A stretch of DNA of 64,000 bases from an uncultured Mucilaginibacter sp. (GTDB lineage: Bacteria > Bacteroidota > Bacteroidia > Sphingobacteriales > Sphingobacteriaceae). Shown piece by piece: positions 37,772 through 46,920 of the stretch. The notes beneath the pieces were generated by a model that was not told the DNA's origin, searched no databases, and saw nothing but the letters and a program-made list of their open reading frames with translations. The stretch spans positions 1 to 64,000 of the forward strand of contig CAIPFE010000008.1 in assembly GCA_903864275.1 (NCBI GenBank), given 5' to 3'. The position numbers and the translations under genes were made by a program. Position 1 is the stretch's first letter, and the number at the start of each line of letters is the position of its first letter.

Positions 37772-39031
37772 TTATTTTTTCAACACCTCATCCGCTAATT
37801 CCTTCGTCCCATCAATTTTCTCAGTATAAGTAAGTCCAAGTATCTGCGATACCAAAGGATAAATATCCACGTTCGGGAAAGGCGCTATTTCGGTATGAGG
37901 TTTAAAGGCCGGGCCCCAGGCGTAAAAGATGGCATGTACATCTTTTACTGTTGCGGGGTCGTAGCCGTGCTGCCCTTTGTCCAGCTTCCGGCTATACAGG
38001 TTGAACAATTTAGGCCAGTGCGGCAGGAGCACAATATCGCCGATGCGGTTATGCCAGTCATCGCTTTTTGACGAATGTAAATGTACCGGCAAATTTTCGC
38101 GCAGGTAAACATCGTAATCGCCGCCTTCTTTTTTCAGCGCCTCGTAAGTTGGTTGAATATCCGCAAGATTTTTGGCGATCAGTTCAACTACCACGCGGTC
38201 GCCGGATATAAAAAACTTGGAGGTATCCAGGGCGGCAGGCGTAGGCAAAGGATGCTTGGTATCAGGTTCTGTCATACCATGGTCTGATACAAAAATATAG
38301 TTTACCTTAAGCCCTGTGGTACTTACGGCTTTGTTCAGCTCATAAATTGTTGAATCGATAAAATGAACCGAATTACCTACTTCGGGCGAATCCGGGCCGT
38401 ACTCATGCCCTACATCGTCAACCTCCGGTAGGTAAAAGGTAATAAAATGCGGACGTTTATCGGCGGGCATTTTCAGCCAGCCTACCACGGTTTCTATGCG
38501 GTCGTGAATGGGTATTTTATTATTGTGCTTATAGTAATAGGTAGCGTAAGTGCCTTTAATAGCAGCGTCGGAACCTACCCAGTAAAAATTGGCGGCAAGC
38601 ATGTGCTGCTGCTCGGCCAAAACCCAAAGCGGCGTACCGTGATACCATGAACCATCCTGGGTGGCAGCTTTGTTACTGGAATTATAGTATGTTTTGCGGT
38701 CGCGATCGTAAAAAATATTTTGCACTATGCCATGATGTGCCGGGTACAAGCCAGTGGCTAAGGCGTAGTGGTTTGGATAAGTGACCGAGGGAAAGCTCGG
38801 TATCATGGACGACGCTTTAACGCCTTCATTGGCAAAAGCCAGTAGGTGTTCAGCCTTATACTGTTCGGCATAATTATAACGAAAGCCATCGGCAGAGATC
38901 AGGATAACATAGGGTTTTCCTTCCTGATGTGCACTGTTTGTCCTGCCGGGAATAACCTGCTGCGTGGTGTCCTGGGCAAAGGTTACTAATGAGCAAATGA
39001 AGGAAAGTGATAGGAATAGCAGCTTTTTCAT
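37772..39031 (-). CDS. ectonucleotide pyrophosphatase/phosphodiesterase (alkaline phosphatase superfamily)
   Basis: 419 residues from the ATG at 39031 (a longer frame reaches 39052), signal peptide to about residue 19 (VTFAQ). Metal and nucleophile motifs of the ENPP type are visible: VILISADGFRYNY, FPSVTYPNHYALATG with the nucleophilic threonine, LPEVDDVGHEYGP, FVSDHGM, and GQHGYDP near the end. It would hydrolyse phosphodiester or pyrophosphate bonds of nucleotides or lipids in the periplasm. Convergent with the DUF5916 gene. Confidence 0.9.
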   Translation of the reverse strand: MKKLLFLSLSFICSLVTFAQDTTQQVIPGRTNSAHQEGKPYVILISADGFRYNYAEQYKAEHLLAFANEGVKASSMIPSFPSVTYPNHYALATGLYPAHHGIVQNIFYDRDRKTYYNSSNKAATQDGSWYHGTPLWVLAEQQHMLAANFYWVGSDAAIKGTYATYYYKHNNKIPIHDRIETVVGWLKMPADKRPHFITFYLPEVDDVGHEYGPDSPEVGNSVHFIDSTIYELNKAVSTTGLKVNYIFVSDHGMTEPDTKHPLPTPAALDTSKFFISGDRVVVELIAKNLADIQPTYEALKKEGGDYDVYLRENLPVHLHSSKSDDWHNRIGDIVLLPHWPKLFNLYSRKLDKGQHGYDPATVKDVHAIFYAWGPAFKPHTEIAPFPNVDIYPLVSQILGLTYTEKIDGTKELADEVLKK

Positions 39032-39220
39032 AGCATAAAAATATTTAGCCAAAGCTAATGGAGTAAGGTTAGGGCTATGTTAGGAATTGATGTGGTTTTT
39101 AAATTTTGAGATGCTGTGTCGAACCGCCCACACAATTGTTACGCAATACAATTACCAAATGGCTGCAATCTCAAATTTTTTACCTTTTCTTCGACATTTA
39201 TTAGAATTTTGTCTATCTCA

Positions 39221-40483
39221 ATGAAGAAAGTAAGTCAACTCCACGTATTCAGGGCCCTTGCAAGCCGCAACTTTACACTTTATTTTTTTGGACGGGCGGT
39301 ATCGCAATTTGGCACCTGGATGCAGCGCACAGCCGTGTTGTGGGTAGTGTACTCCCTAACCCATTCTCCGTTCCTGCTTGGGGTAACTGTTTTTGCGGAG
39401 CAATTTCCGTCATTTTTATTTTCGATACCCGGCGGCGTAGCAACCGACCGGTATAACCGTTACACGATCATAAAAATTACCCAGGTGATCTCGATGATAC
39501 AGGCTATGCTGCTTGCTGTATTGGTTATCAGCGGCCACACAATGATATGGGCGATCCTTTTACTCAGCGTGATATTGGGCATCATAAACGCTTTCGATGT
39601 GCCCGCGCGGCAAACTTTGCTGCATGATGTTGTTGACAGCCCCGCCGATCTGCCGAATGCGGTGTCGCTTACGACAGCAACGGCCAGCCTGGCGCAATTG
39701 TTAGGGCCGGCATTATCGGGCGTGGTGCTGAGCGTATTTGGCGCCGGTGTGTGCTTTTTGCTTAACGCTGCGAGTTTTGGCGCGGTTATCCTGTCATTAC
39801 TGCTCATGAAATTGCCGGTTTACCAGCCCCAAAAAATACATAAAAAAGTTATCGCAGAATTTGCCGAAGGCATTGCTTACGTTAAAAACACCCCTGAGAT
39901 CGGGCTCGTCGTTGTTATGCTCGCTATGGTAAGTTTACTGGTGCTGCCCTATAACACTGTATTGCCGGTATTTGCCAAGGTGGTTTTCAAGGGCGGGGCC
40001 GCAACTTTCGGATATATCAATAGCTTTGCAGGCATTGGCGCGGTAACAGGTACAATATTTATCGCCTCGCGCAAAGCCGGCACGCATTTAAAACGGATAT
40101 TGTTCATAAGCAACGTATTGCTGGGTGCGGGATTGATCTGTTTTTCGCAAATAAAAAGCTTCCCCATAGCTATGTTTTTTATAATTATAGTCGGTTTTGG
40201 CGCTATAGCGCAGTACACGGTAAGTAATATTATTGTACAGTCGGATGCCGCGCCGGCCATGCGCGGCCGCGCGATCGGCATACTGCTGATGGCCATCTTC
40301 GGCATGTCGCCGCTTGGCAGCCTCCTGACCGGCGCTGTATCTCAACGTATTGGCGCACCGGCAACTGTGCTGGCCCAGGGGATTATCGCGGTGGTTATCG
40401 CATTGATATTCATTAAATTTTTAATGAGGCCGGCGAAGAAACTTAACACGGAACAGGTTGCGACAGAGATATCCAACACATAA
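39221..40483 (+). CDS. MFS transporter (MFS_3/EntS type)
   Basis: 420 residues from ATG 39221; the open frame extends back to 39116 from a GTG, but the segment before MKKVSQLHVFRAL is not membrane-like. Twelve helices are visible, with GRAVSQFGTWMQRTAVLWVV at helix 1, FSIPGGVATDRYNR (motif A), and a second-half AFAGIGAVTGTIFIASRKAG-like loop. This group exports siderophores or drugs or has unknown substrates. No operon partner. Start chosen by hydropathy and homologous N-terminus. Confidence 0.87.
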   Translation: MKKVSQLHVFRALASRNFTLYFFGRAVSQFGTWMQRTAVLWVVYSLTHSPFLLGVTVFAEQFPSFLFSIPGGVATDRYNRYTIIKITQVISMIQAMLLAVLVISGHTMIWAILLLSVILGIINAFDVPARQTLLHDVVDSPADLPNAVSLTTATASLAQLLGPALSGVVLSVFGAGVCFLLNAASFGAVILSLLLMKLPVYQPQKIHKKVIAEFAEGIAYVKNTPEIGLVVVMLAMVSLLVLPYNTVLPVFAKVVFKGGAATFGYINSFAGIGAVTGTIFIASRKAGTHLKRILFISNVLLGAGLICFSQIKSFPIAMFFIIIVGFGAIAQYTVSNIIVQSDAAPAMRGRAIGILLMAIFGMSPLGSLLTGAVSQRIGAPATVLAQGIIAVVIALIFIKFLMRPAKKLNTEQVATEISNT

Positions 40484-40532
40484 TTGTGTTTGATAATAAA
40501 TGAGATATGTATTACACGCCAACGTCCTAAAA

Positions 40533-40564
40533 TAAAAAAGCCCTCATCTTTAAAAACGGGGGCT
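40533..40564 (-). terminator. intrinsic terminator of the beta-barrel gene
   Basis: On the minus strand AGCCC.../...GGGCT with a TTTTTTATTT tail, 52 bp after the stop at 40616. It also lies after the plus-strand MFS stop and could act on both. Confidence 0.65.
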
Positions 40565-40615
40565 CACCAAACCAACTAATTAAACTAATCCCAAAAAGAA
40601 CTATTGAAGGCGATG

Positions 40616-41170
40616 CTATTTTTTACCGCCGCCGAAAAAGGCGCCGATCTTAAATGCCAGGTAGTTATTGCTATTGCCTGCTATATCGTAATCGGCCGAC
40701 ATCCGGAAATGACCTATTTCAAAACCGATCTCGGGGAATAAACCAAAATTGGTAGCGCCGGCAACAAGCGTTGCATTGCCATTACTTGCTTTTAGCGACG
40801 ACTGATCAAAAAAGCCGAGGCCCGCCCCTACAAAAGGCCTGAAACCATCTTTAGCCAGGTAATATTCGCCGGTAGCGCAATAGGATTCCAGGAGCGAAAC
40901 CTTCGTTTTGCCGAGGTCGTTCTGGTACCCGAGCCCGGCACCCTCGAGCCGAAGGCCGATAGCAAGATCATCGGATAAACGATAATGCGGCTGCAATGTA
41001 AAAGTGGCCCCTGCTTTGGCGCCGCTGCCTGACGGGATGGCATAGCCAAGCCCTATATCAAACTTAAACGCATGATAAGTGTCCCCTGTAGCAGCGGCAG
41101 TAGTAGTTGACTGGGCCTTTGACAATAATGCAAAGCCGAGAAGAGCGAAAAGTAAAAATGATTTTTTCAT
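40616..41170 (-). CDS. outer-membrane beta-barrel protein
   Basis: 184 residues, signal peptide (1-19, ending LLSKAQ). Alternating strands with aromatic and glycine residues (FDIGLGYAIPSGSG, ATFTLQPHYRLSDDLAIGLR, FRPFVGAGLGFFDQSS, FGLFPEIGFEIGHFRMSADYDI) fit a small 8-strand porin-like or OmpX-type barrel. It ends with FKIGAFFGGGKK rather than a terminal phenylalanine. The function is unknown. It is transcribed alone and has its own terminator. Confidence 0.8.
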   Translation of the reverse strand: MKKSFLLFALLGFALLSKAQSTTTAAATGDTYHAFKFDIGLGYAIPSGSGAKAGATFTLQPHYRLSDDLAIGLRLEGAGLGYQNDLGKTKVSLLESYCATGEYYLAKDGFRPFVGAGLGFFDQSSLKASNGNATLVAGATNFGLFPEIGFEIGHFRMSADYDIAGNSNNYLAFKIGAFFGGGKK

Positions 41171-41317
41171 AATGATTGAATGATTGTTTGTGAACGATTT
41201 AAAGTGTTAAAGCACGTCAGTAAAGTTCCGCATGATTAAAAAAATGGTCAATAACGCATATGCGGTATTTTGATACTTTTATGAAAGGCCGCAGAAAATT
41301 CTGTTTACATTTAAGCC

Positions 41318-43297
41318 ATGAAGCGCTTTTTACTGCTTATTGTATTTGTTTTTTCCGCTGTTTACGCATTCGCACAAAGCTTGCAGATAGACAGCTTGAA
41401 ACATTTGATCTATACTTCAAAAGGCGACCGTAGTAAGCTGAGAGCCATGCTTGACCTGTGTGCACGATTTGAAACATTGCCAAAAGACACCTTATGGAAC
41501 TATGCTGTAAAAGCACAAATACTGGCCACCAAACTGCATGATAGGCCTTCCCGAAGTCAGGCGATCATAGCGCAGGCCAACGCCTATTTAAGGTGGAACA
41601 ATGCTGATAGCGCTTTGGCTTTAATTGGGCCGGAATTGTCAAAATATAAGGCCGATGACCCTGCCACAAGGGATATTTATTTCGGGCTGCGCCATGTTAA
41701 AATAAATTGTATAAGCGATGCTTCTAATTATAAAGAAGCCATCGCAGAAACCTATGGGGTGTTGCGCCAGGCCGAGAATTATAAGGATTCATTGGCAATA
41801 GCAGAGAGCTTTAACGCGCTTAGCGGCTATAAATACGAAATGAATTTCCCGCCCGAGGCCATTTCGCTGGCGCTTAAAGGGCTAAGTTTTACCACCGGCA
41901 GGCCGCGTTATGATGCGGCTATCATTAACCTTTGCGGTAACCTGGCAGAGTACTATTACTGGATAAATAAGCTGGACTCGGGCATGTATTATGCCGATAA
42001 GACATTTAATTTAAGTACGCAGGCCGGCTATGTGAATTACCAGGCGTGGGCACTCCAAAAAAAGTCTGCCATCTATTTAAAGGCAAAGGCATATCCAAAA
42101 GCCGAAAAGGCAATACTCGAAAGTATACTGCTATATGAAAAAGTGGATGGTAAAGAACCCCACGACGATAACCTGATAGCCCTGGCTGATGTTTACACCC
42201 GCACGAGGCAATTTGATAAGGCCATTAAAGTAATAAATGACGCCCTGGCATTTTACAGCTCAGCTCAAAATAGCTCAACACACGCAAAAAACGGGGTTAC
42301 CGCCAACGGCCTTCAGCGAATTTTCCTGTACCAGGAATTGGCCAGGGCCTACCATCTTAAAGGCGACACAAAAAACTATGAGGCGCTGCTCGAAAAAATA
42401 ATTTCGTCAATGGATGCGTTTTACCGGGCCAACTCCGCCCAGGCCATTGCCGATGTTGAAACAAAATACCAGGTACAAAAAAAAGAGGCCACTATTGCAC
42501 AGCAACAACTGGCATTAGTGAGAGGGCATTATTTATTTTATGGCCTGGCGGTTATTGGCGCCTTGGGCGCGATCATCGCATTTTTGATATTGAGGGAAGT
42601 CCGCAGGAAGCAAAAACTAAAATTACAGCAACTGCACGAGGAAGAAAGGCTGCTTTCAGAAAAGGCAGTGGCCGGGGCTGAAGAAACCGAACGCCGCCGT
42701 ATTGCTGCCGACCTGCATGATAACCTTGGCGCACAATTGAGCTTCATTAAGCGGAATGTGGATTTTATCATGGACCAGCCTGCAGGTTTCAGCCCGGAAG
42801 ACGAACGAAAATATTTGGGCTCGGTAAATGATATAGCACAAACCGCAATGATAGACCTGCGCGAAACGCTTTGGGTGTTAAATAAGCACGAAGTAAGCGT
42901 ACAGGAATTTGCAGATAAGCTTAAATCATACCTGAAACAGCAATTAATGGGCAAGGACATGATACTATGGGATTTTAAAGAGCAAATACAGGAGAACTGG
43001 CTGCTGCCTGCCGGAGAAGTGATGCACATATTCAGAATAGTACAGGAAGTGATCAGCAATGTTATTAAACATGCGGAAGCCAAAAACATCAACATCCAAT
43101 TTTACAGCAACGGCCCCGACACCTACCGCCTGGAGATACTTGATAACGGTAAGGGCTTTGAGTGTAACAGTGAGCACACCGGTCATTACGGCCTCGAAAA
43201 CATCCAGCAGCGGGCGGGCGCTATATTGGCAAAACTTTTGATCACCAGCAGCCCCGGCGCCGGGACCTGCATAGTTTTAACCAAACAATGGAAATAA
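41318..43297 (+). CDS. TPR sensor histidine kinase, NarX/HisKA_3 type
   Basis: 659 residues: signal segment (1-19), an extracytoplasmic TPR-rich part to about 400 (AIAETYGVLRQAENYKDSLA, AYPKAEKAILESILLYEK), one helix near 408-427, then HisKA_3 (ERRRIAADLHDNLGAQLS, His467) and a HATPase domain (EVISNVIKHAEAKNI, DNGKGFE, GHYGLENIQQRA). The kinase passes phosphate to the NarL-type regulator that follows after 48 bp. The TPR part would sense a periplasmic protein or peptide. Confidence 0.93.
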   Translation: MKRFLLLIVFVFSAVYAFAQSLQIDSLKHLIYTSKGDRSKLRAMLDLCARFETLPKDTLWNYAVKAQILATKLHDRPSRSQAIIAQANAYLRWNNADSALALIGPELSKYKADDPATRDIYFGLRHVKINCISDASNYKEAIAETYGVLRQAENYKDSLAIAESFNALSGYKYEMNFPPEAISLALKGLSFTTGRPRYDAAIINLCGNLAEYYYWINKLDSGMYYADKTFNLSTQAGYVNYQAWALQKKSAIYLKAKAYPKAEKAILESILLYEKVDGKEPHDDNLIALADVYTRTRQFDKAIKVINDALAFYSSAQNSSTHAKNGVTANGLQRIFLYQELARAYHLKGDTKNYEALLEKIISSMDAFYRANSAQAIADVETKYQVQKKEATIAQQQLALVRGHYLFYGLAVIGALGAIIAFLILREVRRKQKLKLQQLHEEERLLSEKAVAGAEETERRRIAADLHDNLGAQLSFIKRNVDFIMDQPAGFSPEDERKYLGSVNDIAQTAMIDLRETLWVLNKHEVSVQEFADKLKSYLKQQLMGKDMILWDFKEQIQENWLLPAGEVMHIFRIVQEVISNVIKHAEAKNINIQFYSNGPDTYRLEILDNGKGFECNSEHTGHYGLENIQQRAGAILAKLLITSSPGAGTCIVLTKQWK

Positions 43298-43345
43298 CAC
43301 AAATGAGTTATTTTTTACGCTCAACAAAGTTTATATTTTTAACCG

Positions 43346-44020
43346 ATGAAAATCCCTATCGCTATAGTTGACGATAATACACAGAACCGTCTTTCCCTTG
43401 CCGATCAGATGGGTTACTCGGACGAAATAACAGTGCGTTTTACTGCAAAAAACGGGGGTGATTTTTTGGAGCAGATGAAACACTTATCGCCGGCGCTGCA
43501 CCCGGCCGTAGTGCTGATGGATATTGAAATGCCCGAAATGACCGGTATCGAGGTAGTTAAATACGGGCACCATATATACCCCGACCTGAAATTTTTAATG
43601 CTGACCGTTTTTGATGATGATGACAAAATTTTCGAGGCCATAAAAAACGGCGCCAACGGCTACTTGCTGAAAGACGAAAAGACCAGTACCATTATTGATC
43701 ATATCCAGCAATTAGTGGAAATAGGCGGCGCGCCGATGAGCCCTTCCATAGCGCGGAAGGCGCTTGCCTTATTATCACGTGCGCGGCTTGATGAGAAAGA
43801 TGAGGCCAGGGATGATCTATCAGAAAGATTATCGGAAAGGGAATGTGATGTACTAAAATTAGTTGTTGAGGGAAAGGATTACAAGGCTATAGCCGAAAAG
43901 CTTTTTTTAAGCACGCATACTATTCGCAAGCACATTGCCAATATTTATGAAAAGCTGCATGTAAGTTCGAAGGCACAGGTGATAAACCTTGCCCTGCACA
44001 GCAAGTGGTTTAATCCATGA
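43346..44020 (+). CDS. NarL/LuxR-family response regulator
   Basis: 224 residues. Receiver (1-130) with acidic pair in AIVDDNTQN, Asp59 in VVLMDIEMPEMTG, and LLKDEKTS. C-terminal LuxR helix-turn-helix (LSERECDVLKLVVEGKDYKA, then FLSTHTIRKHIANIYEKLHV). It is the partner of the upstream TPR kinase. Target genes unknown. Confidence 0.95.
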   Translation: MKIPIAIVDDNTQNRLSLADQMGYSDEITVRFTAKNGGDFLEQMKHLSPALHPAVVLMDIEMPEMTGIEVVKYGHHIYPDLKFLMLTVFDDDDKIFEAIKNGANGYLLKDEKTSTIIDHIQQLVEIGGAPMSPSIARKALALLSRARLDEKDEARDDLSERLSERECDVLKLVVEGKDYKAIAEKLFLSTHTIRKHIANIYEKLHVSSKAQVINLALHSKWFNP

Positions 44021-44048
44021 TCAATTCAACTTTACACGCTTTGTCTGC

Positions 44049-44429
44049 TTACTTTTCTTCCATAAAACCCAATATATAACCGTCCGGGTCAGTTATATAA
44101 AACTCGCGGCCATAGGGCATTTCCCGCAAGGGCCGAATGATGATTGGCGACCGGCTTTTCATAGCTTCAAAAAGACCATCAATATCGTCCACTGAAAAAA
44201 CCAGGTCCAGGTGTTCATTGTCGCGCCGGTTTGCCCTTTCTTCGATAGCAGGGCTGCCCGACTTAAGATGCAATGTATAACCATCCCTGCTGATCCCGGC
44301 ATAAAAATCTTCGTAACGAAAATCAATATCAAACCCCAACTCCCGGATATAAAAATCCAGCGAACGTTCGAGATCAGCGACCACAAACTGTGGGCTCATG
44401 CTTTTGATCTTCGGATAAGTTGTATTCAT
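44049..44429 (-). CDS. VOC (glyoxalase/bleomycin resistance-like) protein 1
   Basis: 126 residues with the paired beta-alpha-beta-beta-beta units: VADLERSLDFYIRELGFDIDFRY first, ITDPDGYILGFME at the end with the metal-type glutamate. Substrate unknown: the superfamily includes dioxygenases, lyases and drug-binding proteins. It lies 29 bp after a second VOC gene with which it shares about a third of positions, so the pair looks like a tandem duplication. Confidence 0.88.
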   Translation of the reverse strand: MNTTYPKIKSMSPQFVVADLERSLDFYIRELGFDIDFRYEDFYAGISRDGYTLHLKSGSPAIEERANRRDNEHLDLVFSVDDIDGLFEAMKSRSPIIIRPLREMPYGREFYITDPDGYILGFMEEK

Positions 44430-44458
44430 GTCAGAAAAAAAATCGTAAAAATACCTCG

Positions 44459-44848
44459 TCAGGCTTTAGGCCGTCCAAAAAACAGAACATAGCCGTCGGC
44501 ATCCGTTATTTCAAACCCGCGCAGGCCATCGCCGTCGTCCCGGATGGGCCGGTGGAATGTTACACCGGCTGCACTGAATTCTTCAAATAAGGCGTCGGGG
44601 TCTTCGGTTGAAACGTACGCATCCCAGCGGGCCCATTCATGCCGGGTATAATTGGGAATAGGTTTTATGTCCTCAGCAATTGCCTTGAGCATAATGGAAA
44701 CAGGGCCGCGGCCCACCATAGCATAAAATGGATCATCTTCGGGGCCCATATACAGCACTTTAAAGCCAAGTTTATTTACATAAAAGGCCACCGAATCTTT
44801 TACATCGGAAACGATGAAAAAAGGCGAAATGAAGTTAAGCTTTGACAT
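44459..44848 (-). CDS. VOC (glyoxalase/bleomycin resistance-like) protein 2
   Basis: 129 residues, same fold as its neighbour: IVSDVKDSVAFYVNKLGFKVLYMG at the start and ITDADGYVLFFGRPKA at the end. The middle differs (YTRHEWARWDAYVSTEDPDA), so ligands may differ. First gene of the two-gene unit. No helper gene gives a substrate. Confidence 0.88.
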   Translation of the reverse strand: MSKLNFISPFFIVSDVKDSVAFYVNKLGFKVLYMGPEDDPFYAMVGRGPVSIMLKAIAEDIKPIPNYTRHEWARWDAYVSTEDPDALFEEFSAAGVTFHRPIRDDGDGLRGFEITDADGYVLFFGRPKA

Positions 44849-45029
44849 TGTTTACATCACTTTATAATTCAGTTAAAAGTAGTAAAACCTAAGGCATAAA
44901 AAAAACCACGCGTTCATTCAGCTCATTCGGTATAATTTCTCCGTTGGAATTAATTAAATTATTGAATATTAATTGGTTATGTCGTTTAATATTATTTAAA
45001 TTTGATTAACCAATTAACAACCTAAAGAA

Positions 45030-45419
45030 ATGAAACTTTCAACCTTCGCAATGATCATTACGATCCTGGCGGGCGCCTTTGGCCTCGCATTTATTTTTAT
45101 CCCAGCCCAGGTAGCCACATTTTATGGTCTTACCCAGGATACCGCCGGCCTCTGGGTGACGCGGTATTTCGGCGCCTCGCTGTTGTTTATAGCTATGATA
45201 TACTGGTCATACAGCCATGTTTCGCCGGCTGCAAAGTCATGGCCCAAATTGTTAATCTTCAGCATTATTTACGACGTAATCCAATTAATTTTAACCTTGA
45301 TGGCACTTTTGGGCGGAGTCGGAAACTCTAATGGCTGGTCAACCGTTGTATTATATGCTGTGCTGGCGTTAGGTTCGGCATATTTTCTCGGAGTGTGCAG
45401 AAAGGCCAGGGTAAACTAA
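45030..45419 (+). CDS. four-helix membrane protein, unknown function
   Basis: 129 residues with four helices (about 5-25, 42-60, 72-95, 105-122). No motif recognised beyond a general resemblance to DUF4345-like small membrane proteins. AT-rich upstream region contains a TATTTAAATTTG-like string near 44990-45005 that could hold the promoter. Monocistronic. Confidence 0.65.
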   Translation: MKLSTFAMIITILAGAFGLAFIFIPAQVATFYGLTQDTAGLWVTRYFGASLLFIAMIYWSYSHVSPAAKSWPKLLIFSIIYDVIQLILTLMALLGGVGNSNGWSTVVLYAVLALGSAYFLGVCRKARVN

Positions 45420-45437
45420 CTCAGTCTGTGGTCGGCG

Positions 45438-45455
45438 TCCCGATAGCTACCGGGG
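45438..45455. repeat. small TCCCG...-type hairpin, imperfect
   Basis: TCCCGATAGCTACCGGGG, the same word as at 19467 with changes in the right arm. It lies in the gap after the gene ending 45419 and may have replaced a terminator. Confidence 0.5.
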
Positions 45456-45563
45456 GCCGTTTCACCATTTTCGGCCTTTTCTGAAATAAGCTTATATTCG
45501 GTTGCATAAACAGCATGCTTACTATTGAACCTGCGGCAATCAGAATTGGGGAAAAATACTTTT

Positions 45564-46058
45564 ATGTCAGAGCAATGGACTAACTTTTTTGTAATGGTGG
45601 GTGGCGGCGCGGCGGCACTTGCGGGCCTGATTTTCGTCGCGATGTCGACCAATCACGCGATAATTCTACGAAACACAACGCATAAAAACCGGGCAATTAA
45701 CATGCTGACGGGCTTCACCGCAGCTTTCATGGCAAGCGGTCTCGCGCTCATGGGGAATCAACATCCTGAAGCGCTCGGCTTTGAGTGGCTTGTACTCTGG
45801 CTCATCGCAACAGTCGTATTCATCAGGGGCTATGTTATAGCTATCAGATCGGGTATGAGTTCTATTGGATTGAACCTGCCTCGTCTTGGAGGTGGTACAT
45901 TATGCTATCTTGCTGAAGTTATAGGCGCAATTTTCCTTATTCTGGGATATAGCTCAGGGCTTTACATCGCAGCTGTCGGAATCATTGTTTTATTCGCGTT
46001 CCTCATCTCTGGGGCATGGCTCCTTATGATCGGCATCTACGAAGACCGGGCTAAGTGA
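45564..46058 (+). CDS. membrane protein of unknown function
   Basis: 164 residues from the ATG at 45564 (MSEQWTNFF); the open frame extends to 45525, but the extra 13 residues are not conserved-looking. Five helices are visible (about 8-28, 45-63, 72-90, 113-133, 137-157). MVGGGAAALAGLIFVAMSTN at the start is a feature of a family of small bacterial integral membrane proteins with no assigned role. The copy A terminator follows at 46089. Confidence 0.7.
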   Translation: MSEQWTNFFVMVGGGAAALAGLIFVAMSTNHAIILRNTTHKNRAINMLTGFTAAFMASGLALMGNQHPEALGFEWLVLWLIATVVFIRGYVIAIRSGMSSIGLNLPRLGGGTLCYLAEVIGAIFLILGYSSGLYIAAVGIIVLFAFLISGAWLLMIGIYEDRAK

Positions 46059-46088
46059 GGAAGAATAATTGTAATATTCCATACAAAC

Positions 46089-46116
46089 AAAAAGCCCCGC
46101 GGACGTGCGGGGCTTT
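46089..46116. terminator. terminator copy of the tRNA-Asn unit
   Basis: AAAGCCCCGC...GCGGGGCTTT hairpin with T runs on both sides, identical to the terminator of tRNA-Asn at 48688-48715. It came with the tRNA-like copy that follows and now ends the gene at 46058. Confidence 0.75.
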
Positions 46117-46117
46117 G

Positions 46118-46204
46118 CTCCTGATCCCGTACGTACGGGACGAACCAACGACCCTCTGATTAATCCCGCAAAAGCGGGACTCTAACCAGATGAGTTAAGA
46201 CGCC
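46118..46204 (-). pseudogene. tRNA-Asn-derived pseudo-copy A with two inserted hairpins
   Basis: Compared with tRNA-Asn at 48717-48790, the stretches TCCTGA, a CGAACCA...GATTAA run and CTCTAACC remain. The segment with the anticodon stem 5' strand and loop start is replaced by TCCCGCAAAAGCGGGA (46164-46179). The end of the T-arm is replaced by TCCCGTACGTACGGGA (46125-46140). The anticodon is lost, so it cannot act as tRNA. Its outer acceptor and D-arm are degenerate. It lies next to an exact copy of the tRNA-Asn terminator. Confidence 0.8.
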
Positions 46205-46393
46205 GGTAAACTGTCCTCCTGCAACTAATTTTTCAATAAATTTTCTACTTTTTTGGTTTTTTACGAATTTTTCAATTTTCATCGCTTCTGCTTGTTTGGT
46301 CCCCATGATATTGAATTTCTTAACCGGAAGTAATATTTCAGGCTCAAAAGCTATATCGAGTTGCTCATCGAATGCACTTAAATACTTGTCCAT
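46160..46393 (-). CDS. small hypothetical protein with a tRNA-derived C-terminus
   Basis: 77 residues, no family recognised. The first 61 residues (DKYLSAFDEQLDIAFEPEIL, then basic KIEKFVKNQKSRKFIEKLV) look like a real soluble protein; the last 15 (TGVLTHLVRVPLLRD) are encoded by tRNA-like copy A. So the original 3' end was replaced by the repeat. It may be a fragment of a longer gene. Confidence 0.45.
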   Translation of the reverse strand: MDKYLSAFDEQLDIAFEPEILLPVKKFNIMGTKQAEAMKIEKFVKNQKSRKFIEKLVAGGQFTGVLTHLVRVPLLRD

Positions 46394-46485
46394 AATATCT
46401 TTTTTAAAAATGATTTAATTATCACCCCGACAACTTTTCAACTTGGTCAGAAACAGTTGTCTTGTGGAGCAGCCCAAATACTGTC

Positions 46486-46920
46486 TTACTTATTTGGCAT
46501 AACGGGGATAAGCCCATACTTTGCAAATACTAATCGCAATTTTTCAAGGTCGGGAGGGCCGCCTGCATTTACAACTGCCGCCGCTTCTTCAAAGAAAATG
46601 GGCCCGAGCAGGGCAGGCGTAATTACCGCTAGCCCTTTGGCCTCAACTTGATTTAAATTGTCAAAACCATGGGTAGCGCCACGGGGGATGAAACACGTTT
46701 CACCGGCAGCAATCTCTATTACTTTTCCGTCTATAGTGAAGGTTAAAATACCCGATAACCCATAGATTGTTTCATCGAAATGCTCATGAATGTGTGCCAG
46801 TGGCACTTTTGCGCCAACCGGAACGGTAAATTCAAACATGGCTGCAGAGCCATTAGTATCTGCTGCTTCCAGCAGGAAGTCAATTATGATTTGACCAACT
46901 TTGATTGTTTGCTTTTTCAT
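46486..46920 (-). CDS. cupin-domain protein (complete copy)
   Basis: 144-residue single cupin. Metal-site motif 1 is HIHEHFDETIYGLSGIL (with the two histidines, the glutamate and more), motif 2 is PRGATHGFDN with its histidine. It lies downstream of a truncated paralog at 46953-47267 and a Crp/Fnr-type gene, all in one direction. Function unknown, perhaps a small-molecule-binding or dioxygenase-like protein under control of that regulator. Confidence 0.85.
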   Translation of the reverse strand: MKKQTIKVGQIIIDFLLEAADTNGSAAMFEFTVPVGAKVPLAHIHEHFDETIYGLSGILTFTIDGKVIEIAAGETCFIPRGATHGFDNLNQVEAKGLAVITPALLGPIFFEEAAAVVNAGGPPDLEKLRLVFAKYGLIPVMPNK

